Shown here: positions 1 to 5,084 of the stretch, piece after piece | How the letters are laid out: every line of letters begins with the position of its first letter | Numbering within the stretch: position 1 is the first letter of the stretch | Source: Hydrogenimonas sp. | GTDB taxonomy: Bacteria; Campylobacterota; Campylobacteria; Campylobacterales; Hydrogenimonadaceae | Direction: 5' to 3' | Length of the DNA: 5,216 bases | NCBI GenBank assembly: GCA_021647345.1 | Contig: JAKIUX010000100.1 | Coordinates: 1 to 5,216 of the forward strand | Translations under genes and position numbers: made by a program | Notes under the pieces: generated by a model | What the model was told of the DNA's origin: nothing | The model's database searches: none | Seen by the model: the letters and a program-made list of their open reading frames with translations, nothing else

Positions 1-131
1 AGTATGACAACATCCTCAAGACTCACGGAATGAACATCACAATCGTTACAACTACCGACAGTGACAAAGCGGCATTCGCGCTCCTTGAGAAGCTCGGTAT
101 GCCTTTTGCAAAAGGACGACAAAATGGCTAA
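1..131 (+). CDS. rplE: 50S ribosomal protein L5, 3' end only
   Basis: The last 42 codons of L5, read in the frame beginning at base 3 and stopping at TAA 129-131; the 5' part lies outside the window. L5 binds 5S rRNA together with L18 in the central protuberance of the large subunit and touches S13 across the subunit interface. The visible peptide matches the family C-terminus: a beta strand [10 protein letters not shown], then an [16 protein letters not shown] helix and the usual final P-F-x-K. Five residues (GRQNG) extend beyond that lysine, encoded partly by the overlap with the next gene. The stop lies 8 bases inside rpsN, and the AAAGGA that codes for the Lys-Gly of the tail (111-116) also serves as the rpsN ribosome binding site, so the two genes are coupled. 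Identity is well supported although only the tail is seen. Confidence 0.95.
   Translation, partial: YDNILKTHGMNITIVTTTDSDKAAFALLEKLGMPFAKGRQNG
111..116 (+). promoter_or_regulatory. Ribosome binding site of rpsN inside rplE
   Basis: AAAGGA lies 7 bases before the ATG at 124 and within the rplE coding sequence. It decides the rpsN start: a GTG at 61 in the same frame would add 21 residues, but those have no S14 character and lie entirely within rplE. Confidence 0.8.
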
Positions 132-309
132 AAAATCGATGATTGCTAAGCAACAGCGAAAACCTAAATTCAAAGTCCGTGCATATACGCGCTGCAGCAT
201 CTGCGGACGCCCGCACTCAGTGTACAGAGACTTCGGCATATGCCGAATCTGCCTGCGCAAAATGGCTAGCGAAGGTCTTCTTCCTGGCGTCAAAAAATCG
301 AGCTGGTAA
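124..309 (+). CDS. rpsN: 30S ribosomal protein S14, zinc-binding (type Z)
   Basis: S14 sits in the head of the small subunit, next to S3 and S10, and contacts 16S rRNA near the decoding region. The product is 61 residues, the usual length of the short zinc form rather than the roughly 100-residue zinc-free form. The four zinc ligands are visible as two CxxC pairs at C24/C27 and C40/C43, in the typical setting [19 protein letters not shown]. The basic N-terminus ([10 protein letters not shown]) and the ending [11 protein letters not shown] are also characteristic. The ATG at 124 is chosen because it gives the family N-terminus and has AAAGGA 7 bases upstream. The start overlaps the end of rplE by 8 bases, and rpsH begins 10 bases after the stop. 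Four intact cysteines imply a zinc-dependent protein; no zinc-free paralogue is visible here. Confidence 0.98.
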   Translation: MAKKSMIAKQQRKPKFKVRAYTRCSICGRPHSVYRDFGICRICLRKMASEGLLPGVKKSSW

Positions 310-318
310 GGAGAGGCA

Positions 319-714
319 ATGGTGAACGATCTAATTGCAGATTCATTGACACGCATTAGAAACGCATCTATGAGAAAGTTGGAAGTTACTACGCTTCTTT
401 ACTCTAAAATAGTTGAAGCGATAGTAAACATATTACAGGAAAAAGGGTATATTGAGAGCTACAAAGTTGTCGACAATAACGGCAAAAAGAGTATCAATGT
501 CGTATTGAAGTACGATGATAACGGCAACAGTGTAATCAATGAGGTAAAACGTATCTCTAAGCCCGGTCGACGCGTATATCAGGGCAAAGATGCGATCAAG
601 AGATTCAAAAACGGCTACGGTACCATTATCGTAAGCACATCACAGGGCGTTCTACCGAACGATGAAGCGTACAAGCGCGGAATCGGCGGTGAAGTTCTCT
701 GTAGTATCTGGTAA
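319..714 (+). CDS. rpsH: 30S ribosomal protein S8
   Basis: S8 is a primary 16S rRNA binder (central domain, helix 21) needed for folding of the small-subunit platform. In E. coli it also represses the spc operon by binding the mRNA near rplE, a site that would lie upstream of this window. The product is 131 residues, the normal length. The N-terminus [14 protein letters not shown] (residues 3-16) is the typical first helix; [10 protein letters not shown] lies at about 78-87; the C-terminal RNA-binding signature [17 protein letters not shown] starts at residue 101, and the protein ends in GGEVLCSIW as S8 proteins do. The ATG at 319 has AAGGAG at 308-313, overlapping the rpsN stop codon, so translation of the two is probably coupled. 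The sequence closely resembles Campylobacterota S8 as I remember it. Confidence 0.98.
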   Translation: MVNDLIADSLTRIRNASMRKLEVTTLLYSKIVEAIVNILQEKGYIESYKVVDNNGKKSINVVLKYDDNGNSVINEVKRISKPGRRVYQGKDAIKRFKNGYGTIIVSTSQGVLPNDEAYKRGIGGEVLCSIW

Positions 715-724
715 GGAAAAGAGT

Positions 725-1258
725 ATGTCACGTATAGGAAAGAAACCGATTGATATCCCGGCAGGCGTAGAGGTTGAAGTCCGGGGTACAGAAGTTGTCG
801 TTTCCAAAGGAAAAGATACAAAGCGTCTGGATACACATGGTCGTGTAGATGTGGAGATTGCTGACAATAAGGTGATCTTCCATAGAAAGGGCGACGATAA
901 AGCAAGCAGCGCATTCTGGGGAACATACAGAGCACTGACCCAAAATATCATAATTGGCCTTACTCAGGGTTTTGAGAAGAAGCTGGAGATTAACGGGGTT
1001 GGATATCGTGCTGCGGTTAAAGGGAAAGTCCTTGAGCTTCAACTTGGCTTTTCGCATCCGATCAATTACGAGATACCGGAAGGTATCACTATTGCCGTAG
1101 AGAAAAATATCATCTCTGTAAAAGGGCAGGATAAACAGAGAGTCGGTCAGGTCGCAGCGGAGATTAGAGCCTTCAGGCCGCCGGAGCCTTATAAAGGCAA
1201 GGGTGTTAAATATGTGGATGAAGTGATTCTCCGCAAAGCCGGTAAAACAGGTAAATAA
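725..1258 (+). CDS. rplF: 50S ribosomal protein L6
   Basis: L6 lies near the base of the L7/L12 stalk by the sarcin-ricin loop and supports elongation factor binding. The product is 177 residues, the standard length, with the two duplicated L6 folds: N-terminal (about 1-82, beginning [15 protein letters not shown]) and C-terminal (about 83-177, with NGVGYRA at 90-96 and LGFSHP at 107-112). The L6 signature [14 protein letters not shown] begins at residue 150. The ATG at 725 is preferred to an in-frame ATG at 662, which would add 21 residues lying inside rpsH and lacking family resemblance. AAGGA at 713-717, 7 bases before the chosen ATG and overlapping the rpsH stop, supports this start. Identity is secure. 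Confidence 0.98.
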   Translation: MSRIGKKPIDIPAGVEVEVRGTEVVVSKGKDTKRLDTHGRVDVEIADNKVIFHRKGDDKASSAFWGTYRALTQNIIIGLTQGFEKKLEINGVGYRAAVKGKVLELQLGFSHPINYEIPEGITIAVEKNIISVKGQDKQRVGQVAAEIRAFRPPEPYKGKGVKYVDEVILRKAGKTGK

Positions 1259-1268
1259 GGGTTGAACA

Positions 1269-1625
1269 ATGAATAGAACTTTACTACTGAAGAAAAATCA
1301 GCAGCGCGCAAAACGTAAAGCCCGTGTCCGCGGAAAGATTTTCGGCACAGCCGAAAAGCCGCGCGTTACCATTTTCCGCTCCAACAAGCATATATATGTC
1401 CAGGCTATCGATGATACAGCCGGAAAAACTCTGGCAGCCGCCGATGGACGCAAAATGGGTCTGAAAGCGAACAAGGAGGCGGCAGTAAAAGTTGCAGAGG
1501 CTATTGCCGGCGCTATGAAAGAGAAGGGAATAGAGAGAGCGGTATTCGACAGAAACGGCTATATCTATCACGGTGTTGTAGCGGCATTTGCCGAAGCACT
1601 TCGTGAAAACGGAATACAGGTCTAA
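1269..1625 (+). CDS. rplR: 50S ribosomal protein L18
   Basis: L18 binds 5S rRNA and, with L5, anchors it in the central protuberance. The product is 118 residues, the typical bacterial length. A highly basic N-terminus (residues 8-22, [15 protein letters not shown]) precedes the globular domain with [18 protein letters not shown] (32-49). The C-terminal motif [10 protein letters not shown] lies at 93-102, followed by the last helix ending LRENGIQV. The ATG at 1269 has AAGGG at 1257-1261, overlapping the rplF stop codon and 7 bases from the start. It sits between rplF and rpsE, its standard place in the spc operon. Nothing is missing or rearranged. Confidence 0.98.
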   Translation: MNRTLLLKKNQQRAKRKARVRGKIFGTAEKPRVTIFRSNKHIYVQAIDDTAGKTLAAADGRKMGLKANKEAAVKVAEAIAGAMKEKGIERAVFDRNGYIYHGVVAAFAEALRENGIQV

Positions 1626-1636
1626 AGGTTAAGAGA

Positions 1637-2080
1637 ATGGAAAACATCAATCGAGAAGATTTCGAAGAGGTAATCGTAAATATAGGCCGAGTTACCAAAG
1701 TTGTCAAAGGCGGACGAAGGTTTCGCTTCACTGCACTTGTTGTAGTTGGCGATAGAAACGGTACAGTCGGATTCGGTATGGGCAAGGCTAAAGAGGTTCC
1801 TGACGCTATTAGAAAGGGAATCGACGAAGCATTCAAGAATCTTGTGAAGATCAATATAAAAGGCTCTACTATCGCTCACGATATTGAACACAAATATAAT
1901 GCAAGTAAAATTGTTCTCAAACCGGCAAGTGAAGGTACGGGAGTAATCGCCGGTGGAGCGGCGAGACCGGTAATAGAACTCGCCGGAATCAAAGATATCC
2001 TGACAAAGTCATTGGGTTCAAACAACCCTAACAACCTGGTACGTGCCACTGTTGAGGCACTGAGCCGGATAAAAGGATAA
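1637..2080 (+). CDS. rpsE: 30S ribosomal protein S5
   Basis: S5 lies at the mRNA entry side of the small subunit and contributes to decoding accuracy and helicase action; changes in its N-terminal loop give spectinomycin resistance in E. coli. The product is 147 residues, shorter than the 167 of E. coli mainly at the N-terminus. The N-terminal double-stranded-RNA-binding-like domain is clear: [20 protein letters not shown] begins at residue 22 and leads into [20 protein letters not shown]. The C-terminal domain carries [20 protein letters not shown] and ends [12 protein letters not shown]. The loop region is wild-type in appearance, with no sign of a resistance deletion. Start ATG 1637 has AAAGG at 1624-1628, overlapping the rplR stop. 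The stop is only 3 bases from rplO: no rpmD (L30) gene intervenes. Confidence 0.98.
   Translation: MENINREDFEEVIVNIGRVTKVVKGGRRFRFTALVVVGDRNGTVGFGMGKAKEVPDAIRKGIDEAFKNLVKINIKGSTIAHDIEHKYNASKIVLKPASEGTGVIAGGAARPVIELAGIKDILTKSLGSNNPNNLVRATVEALSRIKG
2072..2077 (+). promoter_or_regulatory. Ribosome binding site of rplO inside rpsE
   Basis: AAAGGA encodes the last two residues (Lys-Gly) of S5 and lies 6 bases before the rplO ATG at 2084. A ribosome finishing rpsE sits directly on it, which suggests re-initiation coupling. The same Lys-Gly codon pair doubles as ribosome binding site at the rplE-rpsN junction. Confidence 0.75.
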
Positions 2081-2083
2081 AAT

Positions 2084-2482
2084 ATGTCACTTCACAACCT
2101 TACAAAGGCACAGGGAAGCACGAAGAGCAGCAAACGAGTAGGGCGCGGCCAAGGAAGCGGAATGGGTAAAACAGCCACCCGCGGAAATAAAGGACAAAAG
2201 TCGAGAACCGGCTATAAAAGAAAGCGCGGTTTTGAAGGCGGACAGCAGCCGATCCAGCGCCGTTTGCCCAAAATCGGATTCAAATCGCGCGTTGAAAAGC
2301 CGTATGTGATAAATGTCGATCGTGTTCCGGCAATTGCGGAGCTTAGCGAAATAACAATGGAGACGCTTTTGACGGTACACTCTATCAAAGGCAAGCATAA
2401 GCGCGTTAAATTGATCGGCAAGGGTGCTAAAGAGCTCGCCGCTAAAATCAAAGACGAGCATATAACTACCAGCGGAAAATAG
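2084..2482 (+). CDS. rplO: 50S ribosomal protein L15
   Basis: L15 is a large-subunit protein with a long basic extension that threads into 23S rRNA. The product is 132 residues, slightly shorter than the 144 of E. coli. The glycine- and arginine-rich extension [16 protein letters not shown] spans 19-34, and [18 protein letters not shown] at 49-66 is the most conserved block of the family. The globular part follows ([11 protein letters not shown], then [18 protein letters not shown]) and ends TTSGK. The short C-terminus matches my recollection of Campylobacterota L15. The ATG at 2084 has AAAGGA 6 bases upstream. It lies between rpsE and secY, with secY starting 2 bases after the stop, so continued translation into secY is likely. 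Confidence 0.97.
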   Translation: MSLHNLTKAQGSTKSSKRVGRGQGSGMGKTATRGNKGQKSRTGYKRKRGFEGGQQPIQRRLPKIGFKSRVEKPYVINVDRVPAIAELSEITMETLLTVHSIKGKHKRVKLIGKGAKELAAKIKDEHITTSGK

Positions 2483-2484
2483 AT

Positions 2485-3747
2485 ATGACTAAATCACTGG
2501 TCAACAAAATCCTAATAACACTGGGATTTTTGCTTGCGTATCGGATACTCGCCTATGTTCCGGTACCAGGCGTTAACGTAGATGTAATTAAAGAGTTTTT
2601 CGACTCCAACTCCTCCAACGCTTTAGGTCTATTTAATATGTTCAGCGGCAATGCTGTAGAGCGACTAAGCATAATATCTCTCGGAATCATGCCCTATATC
2701 ACAGCATCTATCATCATGGAGCTTCTTGCGGCAACGTTCCCGGAGCTTGGCAAGATGAAAAAAGAGCGTGACGGTATGACCAAATATATGCAGATAATCC
2801 GTTACGCAACCATAGGTATAACTCTTGTACAGGCTGTAGGGGTAGCGATTGGGCTTCAAAGCCTTACCGGCAAAGGCGGAGAAAGCGCTATAATGATCGA
2901 TACGACTCACTTTGTAACGATAGCCGCATTCTCAATGTTGACAGGTACGATGCTTCTTATGTGGATAGGAGAGCAGATAACTCAGAGGGGAGTCGGAAAC
3001 GGAATTTCTCTTATAATTTTCGCCGGAATTGTCTCTTCTATACCTTCTGCCATAGGCGGAACGATCAACTTGGTAAATACCGGAGAGCTAAATTTCCTTG
3101 TCGTGCTTGCTATTCTTGCTATCATTCTCCTTACAGTCGGCTTCATCATATATGTCGAGCTTGGTGAAAGGCGTATTCCAGTCAGTTACTCTCGAAAAGT
3201 GATGATGCAGAATCAGAAAAAGAGAGTGATGAACTACATTCCTATAAAGGTGAATCTAAGCGGTGTTATACCGCCGATCTTCGCTTCGGCGATTCTGATG
3301 TTCCCGTCTACGATTCTTCAGGCGTCAACCAATCCTATAGTTCAGAGAATATCCGATTTTCTGAATCCCAACAGCTATACTTTCAACTTTCTGATGTTTA
3401 TGTTTGTAGTATTCTTTGCATACTTCTATGCATCAATTGTCTTCAATGCGAAAGATATAGCTGATAATCTAAAAAGACAGGGCGGTTTTATACCTGGGGT
3501 ACGTCCAGGCGAGCATACTGCTGAATTTTTGAATGAGGTGGCAAGTCGTCTCACCTTCTGGGGGGCGATATATCTGGCCCTCATCTCGACGCTTCCATGG
3601 ATACTTGTAAAGAGCATGGGTGTTCCTTTCTACTTCGGAGGAACCGCAGTTTTGATTGTTGTGCAGGTCGCGCTTGACACAATGAGAAAGATTGAGGCTC
3701 AGATATATATGAGCAGATATGAGACTCTAAGTGCGGTGGGTCTGTAG
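2485..3747 (+). CDS. secY: Protein translocase channel subunit SecY
   Basis: SecY forms the pore of the SecYEG translocase in the inner membrane, through which secreted proteins pass and from which membrane proteins exit sideways. The product is 420 residues, normal length, with ten hydrophobic segments at roughly 9-24, 62-83, 104-126, 141-160, 172-192, 203-225, 257-279, 300-320, 357-376 and 382-400. The plug and TM2 signature starts at GLFNMFSGNAVERLSIISLG (48-67); the second signature is WIGEQITQRGVGNGISLIIF (160-179). The cytoplasmic loops that meet SecA or the ribosome show GERRIPVSYSRK (227-238) and GGFIPGVRPGEHT (333-345), including the arginine of the GVRPG motif (R340). The end MRKIEAQIYMSRYE is typical. 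The start codon ATG 2485 has only a weak upstream GGAAA at 2474-2478, so expression probably relies on coupling to rplO. map begins 3 bases after the stop. Confidence 0.98.
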   Translation: MTKSLVNKILITLGFLLAYRILAYVPVPGVNVDVIKEFFDSNSSNALGLFNMFSGNAVERLSIISLGIMPYITASIIMELLAATFPELGKMKKERDGMTKYMQIIRYATIGITLVQAVGVAIGLQSLTGKGGESAIMIDTTHFVTIAAFSMLTGTMLLMWIGEQITQRGVGNGISLIIFAGIVSSIPSAIGGTINLVNTGELNFLVVLAILAIILLTVGFIIYVELGERRIPVSYSRKVMMQNQKKRVMNYIPIKVNLSGVIPPIFASAILMFPSTILQASTNPIVQRISDFLNPNSYTFNFLMFMFVVFFAYFYASIVFNAKDIADNLKRQGGFIPGVRPGEHTAEFLNEVASRLTFWGAIYLALISTLPWILVKSMGVPFYFGGTAVLIVVQVALDTMRKIEAQIYMSRYETLSAVGL

Positions 3748-3750
3748 ATT

Positions 3751-4509
3751 ATGTCGATAGCGATCCGCAAGCCTGCCGAGATAGAGAAGCTTCGGCAGGC
3801 AAACAGGATCGTCGGCGAGACGCTCGAATATCTTCGAGAGAGCGTAAAACCCGGCATGACCCTGAAAGAGATCGACAGAATGGGAGAGGAGTTTCTTCGC
3901 TCCAAAGGGGCCAACCCGTCCTTTAAAGGTCTATACGGCTTTCCCGCTGCAGTCTGCACATCTTTGAATGAAGTTATAATCCACGGGATTCCCGACGATA
4001 CGGAGGTGAAAGAGGGAGATATACTCGGTCTCGATATAGGAACCGAGTTGAATGGATGGTATGGAGATGCCGCTATAACGATGCCGATAGGCAAAATCAG
4101 CGAAGATGATGAGCGCCTTATAGCATGTGCCAAAGATGCACTATATCATGCAATAGAGATAATCAGGCCGGGGATGCGTTTTAAAGAGCTGAGTCTCGAA
4201 CTTGAGAACTTCATACGCTCAAGAGGCTTTACACCGCTTCTAAGCTTCTGTGGCCACGGCATCGGCCGCAAGCCTCACGAAGAGCCGGAAATTCCAAACT
4301 ACCTTGAGCATGGATCGGCCAAAAGCGGCCCTAAGATAAAGAGCGGAATGGTCTTCTGCATCGAGCCGATGATATGCCAAAAGAGCGGTACGCCTAAAAT
4401 TTTGGGCGATAAATGGTCTGTCGTTAGCGAAGACAGAAAACGGGGCAGCCACTACGAGCATACGGTGGCGGTCATAGGAAACAGAGCTGAGATACTCTCG
4501 CAACCTTGA
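3751..4509 (+). CDS. map: Methionine aminopeptidase, type I
   Basis: A cytosolic two-metal peptidase that removes the initiator methionine from new proteins when the second residue is small. The product is 252 residues of the pita-bread fold, without an N-terminal extension, as in the E. coli-like short class. All five metal ligands are present: D95 (LDIG), D106 (YGDAA), H169 (GHGIG), E205 (CIEPM) and E236 (YEHTV). The catalytic-site histidines H78 (IIHGIPD) and H176 (KPHEEP) are also present. C69 in the AVCTSLNEV segment occupies the substrate-pocket cysteine position. The N-terminus begins directly with the first helix ([17 protein letters not shown]), fitting ATG 3751. No good ribosome binding site is visible (a GGTGGG at 3735-3740 is distant), so coupling to secY, 3 bases upstream, is likely. 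secY-map-infA is a common gene order. Confidence 0.98.
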   Translation: MSIAIRKPAEIEKLRQANRIVGETLEYLRESVKPGMTLKEIDRMGEEFLRSKGANPSFKGLYGFPAAVCTSLNEVIIHGIPDDTEVKEGDILGLDIGTELNGWYGDAAITMPIGKISEDDERLIACAKDALYHAIEIIRPGMRFKELSLELENFIRSRGFTPLLSFCGHGIGRKPHEEPEIPNYLEHGSAKSGPKIKSGMVFCIEPMICQKSGTPKILGDKWSVVSEDRKRGSHYEHTVAVIGNRAEILSQP

Positions 4510-4517
4510 AGGAGGAG
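4509..4517 (+). promoter_or_regulatory. Strong ribosome binding site of infA
   Basis: AAGGAGGAG begins on the last base of the map stop codon and lies 2 bases from the infA ATG (the AAGGAGG core is 4 bases away). It is the strongest Shine-Dalgarno match in the window, in contrast to the weak sites of secY and map, and suggests higher independent initiation on infA. Confidence 0.8.
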
Positions 4518-4519
4518 AA

Positions 4520-4738
4520 ATGGCAAAAGATGATGTAATAGAGATAGACGGTAAGGTAATAGAAGCGCTTCCTAACGCGATGTTTCGCGTAGAGCTTGAA
4601 AATGGTCACGTTATATTGTGTCATATCGCGGGGAAGATGAGAATGCACTATATAAGGATACTGCCGGGCGATAAAGTGAAGGTGGAATTGACTCCCTACA
4701 GTCTAGATAAAGGGCGAATAACTTACAGATATAAGTAG
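4520..4738 (+). CDS. infA: Translation initiation factor IF-1
   Basis: IF-1 binds the A site of the 30S subunit during initiation and assists IF-2 and IF-3. The product is 72 residues, exactly the family length, and is a single S1-type OB fold. The N-terminus [20 protein letters not shown] is canonical; the RNA-binding strand [20 protein letters not shown] (22-41) and the segment [19 protein letters not shown] (42-60) are nearly consensus, and the end [10 protein letters not shown] is standard. ATG 4520 follows a very strong AAGGAGG. It is the last gene of the visible operon. Its final three codons, including the TAG stop, form the loop of a 10-bp hairpin. No rpmJ gene follows, although rpmJ comes next in several related genomes. 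Confidence 0.99.
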   Translation: MAKDDVIEIDGKVIEALPNAMFRVELENGHVILCHIAGKMRMHYIRILPGDKVKVELTPYSLDKGRITYRYK

Positions 4739-4750
4739 TCTGTAAGTTGT
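4718..4750 (+). terminator. Hairpin across the infA stop codon, possible 3' end signal
   Basis: AACTTACAGA (4720-4729) pairs perfectly with TCTGTAAGTT (4739-4748). One wobble and one further A-T pair can extend the stem to 4718 and 4750. The 9-base loop (4730-4738) is exactly the last two sense codons and the TAG stop of infA. The stem is modest in GC and is followed by GTCTTAG rather than a run of T, so it is not a classical intrinsic terminator. It could protect the mRNA 3' end or act with Rho on the C-rich tract just downstream. The pairing is seen directly; the role is inferred. Confidence 0.4.
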
Positions 4751-4757
4751 CTTAGTG

Positions 4758-4784
4758 TAACATTTCATCCCCTTTTCCATCTAC
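4758..4784 (+). promoter_or_regulatory. C-rich, G-free tract, possible Rho loading site
   Basis: Twenty-seven bases contain no G and ten C, including a CCCCTTTTCC core at 4769-4778. It lies just after infA, in the first untranslated stretch of an otherwise fully translated transcript. Unstructured C-over-G RNA of this kind is what Rho factor loads on. There is no strict consensus, so this is only a suggestion. Confidence 0.25.
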
Positions 4785-4793
4785 ATGAAGGAG

Positions 4794-4823
4794 TTTTGCA
4801 TAAATTGCACTGTTTATGCAAGA
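4794..4823 (+). repeat. Inverted repeat, 9-bp perfect stem
   Basis: TTGCATAAA (4796-4804) is perfectly complementary to TTTATGCAA (4813-4821), with one wobble and one T-A pair extending outwards. The loop is 8 bases. No T run follows, so it is not an intrinsic terminator. It may be an RNA stem or a palindromic protein-binding site. Confidence 0.6.
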
Positions 4824-4826
4824 GTC

Positions 4827-4849
4827 GGTTTGAGATAGCTCATCAAACC
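4827..4849 (+). repeat. Inverted repeat, 7-bp perfect stem with alternative pairing
   Basis: GGTTTGA (4827-4833) pairs with TCAAACC (4843-4849). An alternative stem pairs GGTT with AACC and TGAG (4831-4834) with CTCA (4839-4842), leaving a 3-base bulge and an ATAG tetraloop. It starts 3 bases after the preceding hairpin, which suggests stacked helices if the region is transcribed. Confidence 0.5.
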
Positions 4850-4894
4850 TAATTCGGGGGCATTTCCTTATTTTATGGAATTGTTTAGTGCAGA

Positions 4895-4915
4895 AGCGGT
4901 AAGCAGTTGCCGGCT
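4895..4915 (+). repeat. Inverted repeat, 8-bp stem with one bulge
   Basis: AGCGGTAA (4895-4902) pairs with TTGCC-GCT (4907-4911 and 4913-4915), with G4912 bulged, one wobble and a GCAG tetraloop. It could be an RNA stem; no function is recognised. Confidence 0.45.
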
Positions 4916-4919
4916 CTTT

Positions 4920-4943
4920 AAGAGGCTTTGAAGAGTCTCTTTT
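4920..4943 (+). terminator. Possible weak intrinsic terminator
   Basis: AAGAGGCT (4920-4927) pairs with AGTCTCTT (4934-4941) with one wobble, closed by a short TTGAAG loop that a further T·G wobble can shorten to TGAA. The stem runs directly into a TTTT tract (4940-4943), two bases of which are in the stem, followed by GG. It has intrinsic-terminator shape, but the T run is short and it lies about 180 bases after infA. It could end the read-through operon transcript or a small RNA starting in the spacer. Confidence 0.4.
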
Positions 4944-4983
4944 GGCAGGTAACGTGTTTTACAGTGTGATATCGGTGTAGCTT

Positions 4984-5000
4984 CAGGGGCTTTGCCTCTG
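4984..5000 (+). repeat. First hairpin of the repeat unit
   Basis: CAGGGGC (4984-4990) pairs with GCCTCTG (4994-5000) with one G-T wobble and a TTT loop; the same hairpin recurs at 5097-5113 in copy 2. It stands 3 bases after a GTAG at the start of the unit. An alternative partner for its left arm is GAGCCCT at 5058-5064. Confidence 0.65.
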
Positions 5001-5065
5001 TCGCATCGCCAGGGAGATTGGCTGAAAGTGGCAAAATAGCGCGGTTTATCTGCGCGTGAGCCCTC

Positions 5066-5084
5066 CGCTGAGGAGAACTCAGCG
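5066..5084 (+). repeat. Second hairpin of the repeat unit
   Basis: CGCTGAG (5066-5072) pairs perfectly with CTCAGCG (5078-5084) around a GAGAA loop; it recurs at 5179-5197. A competing stem pairs CTCC (5063-5066) with GGAG (5072-5075), so two exclusive folds are possible. Confidence 0.65.

Larger units (their letters stand above)
4739..4976 (+). other. Intergenic spacer rich in short hairpins
   Basis: No credible gene lies between infA and the tandem repeat. The longest ATG frame noted, at 4785, is 17 codons with no ribosome binding site. The stretch holds the infA-end hairpin, a C-rich tract and then closely spaced inverted repeats at 4794-4823, 4827-4849, 4895-4915 and 4920-4941, with a weaker one at about 4861-4883. 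I see no tRNA, rRNA, signal-recognition-particle RNA, 6S-like or known riboswitch pattern, and no convincing promoter. Confidence 0.6.

Noticed and set aside
61..123. Longer rpsN starting at GTG 61.
   Set aside because: The added residues lie wholly inside rplE and have no S14 similarity; ATG 124 has a well placed ribosome binding site and gives the family N-terminus.
662..724. Longer rplF starting at ATG 662.
   Set aside because: The extension is rpsH read in another frame; ATG 725 gives the standard MSRIGKKPI start with AAGGA 7 bases upstream.
4785..4838. A 17-codon frame starting at ATG 4785 with a CxxC.
   Set aside because: No ribosome binding site precedes it (the upstream bases are pyrimidines), it is very short, and it does not match L36 or any small protein I know.
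4950..5037. Open + frame through the start of the first repeat (VASGALPLSHRQGDWLKVAK).
   Set aside because: It has no start codon after the TAA at 4950-4952 and ends at a TAG inside the unit, giving under 30 codons.
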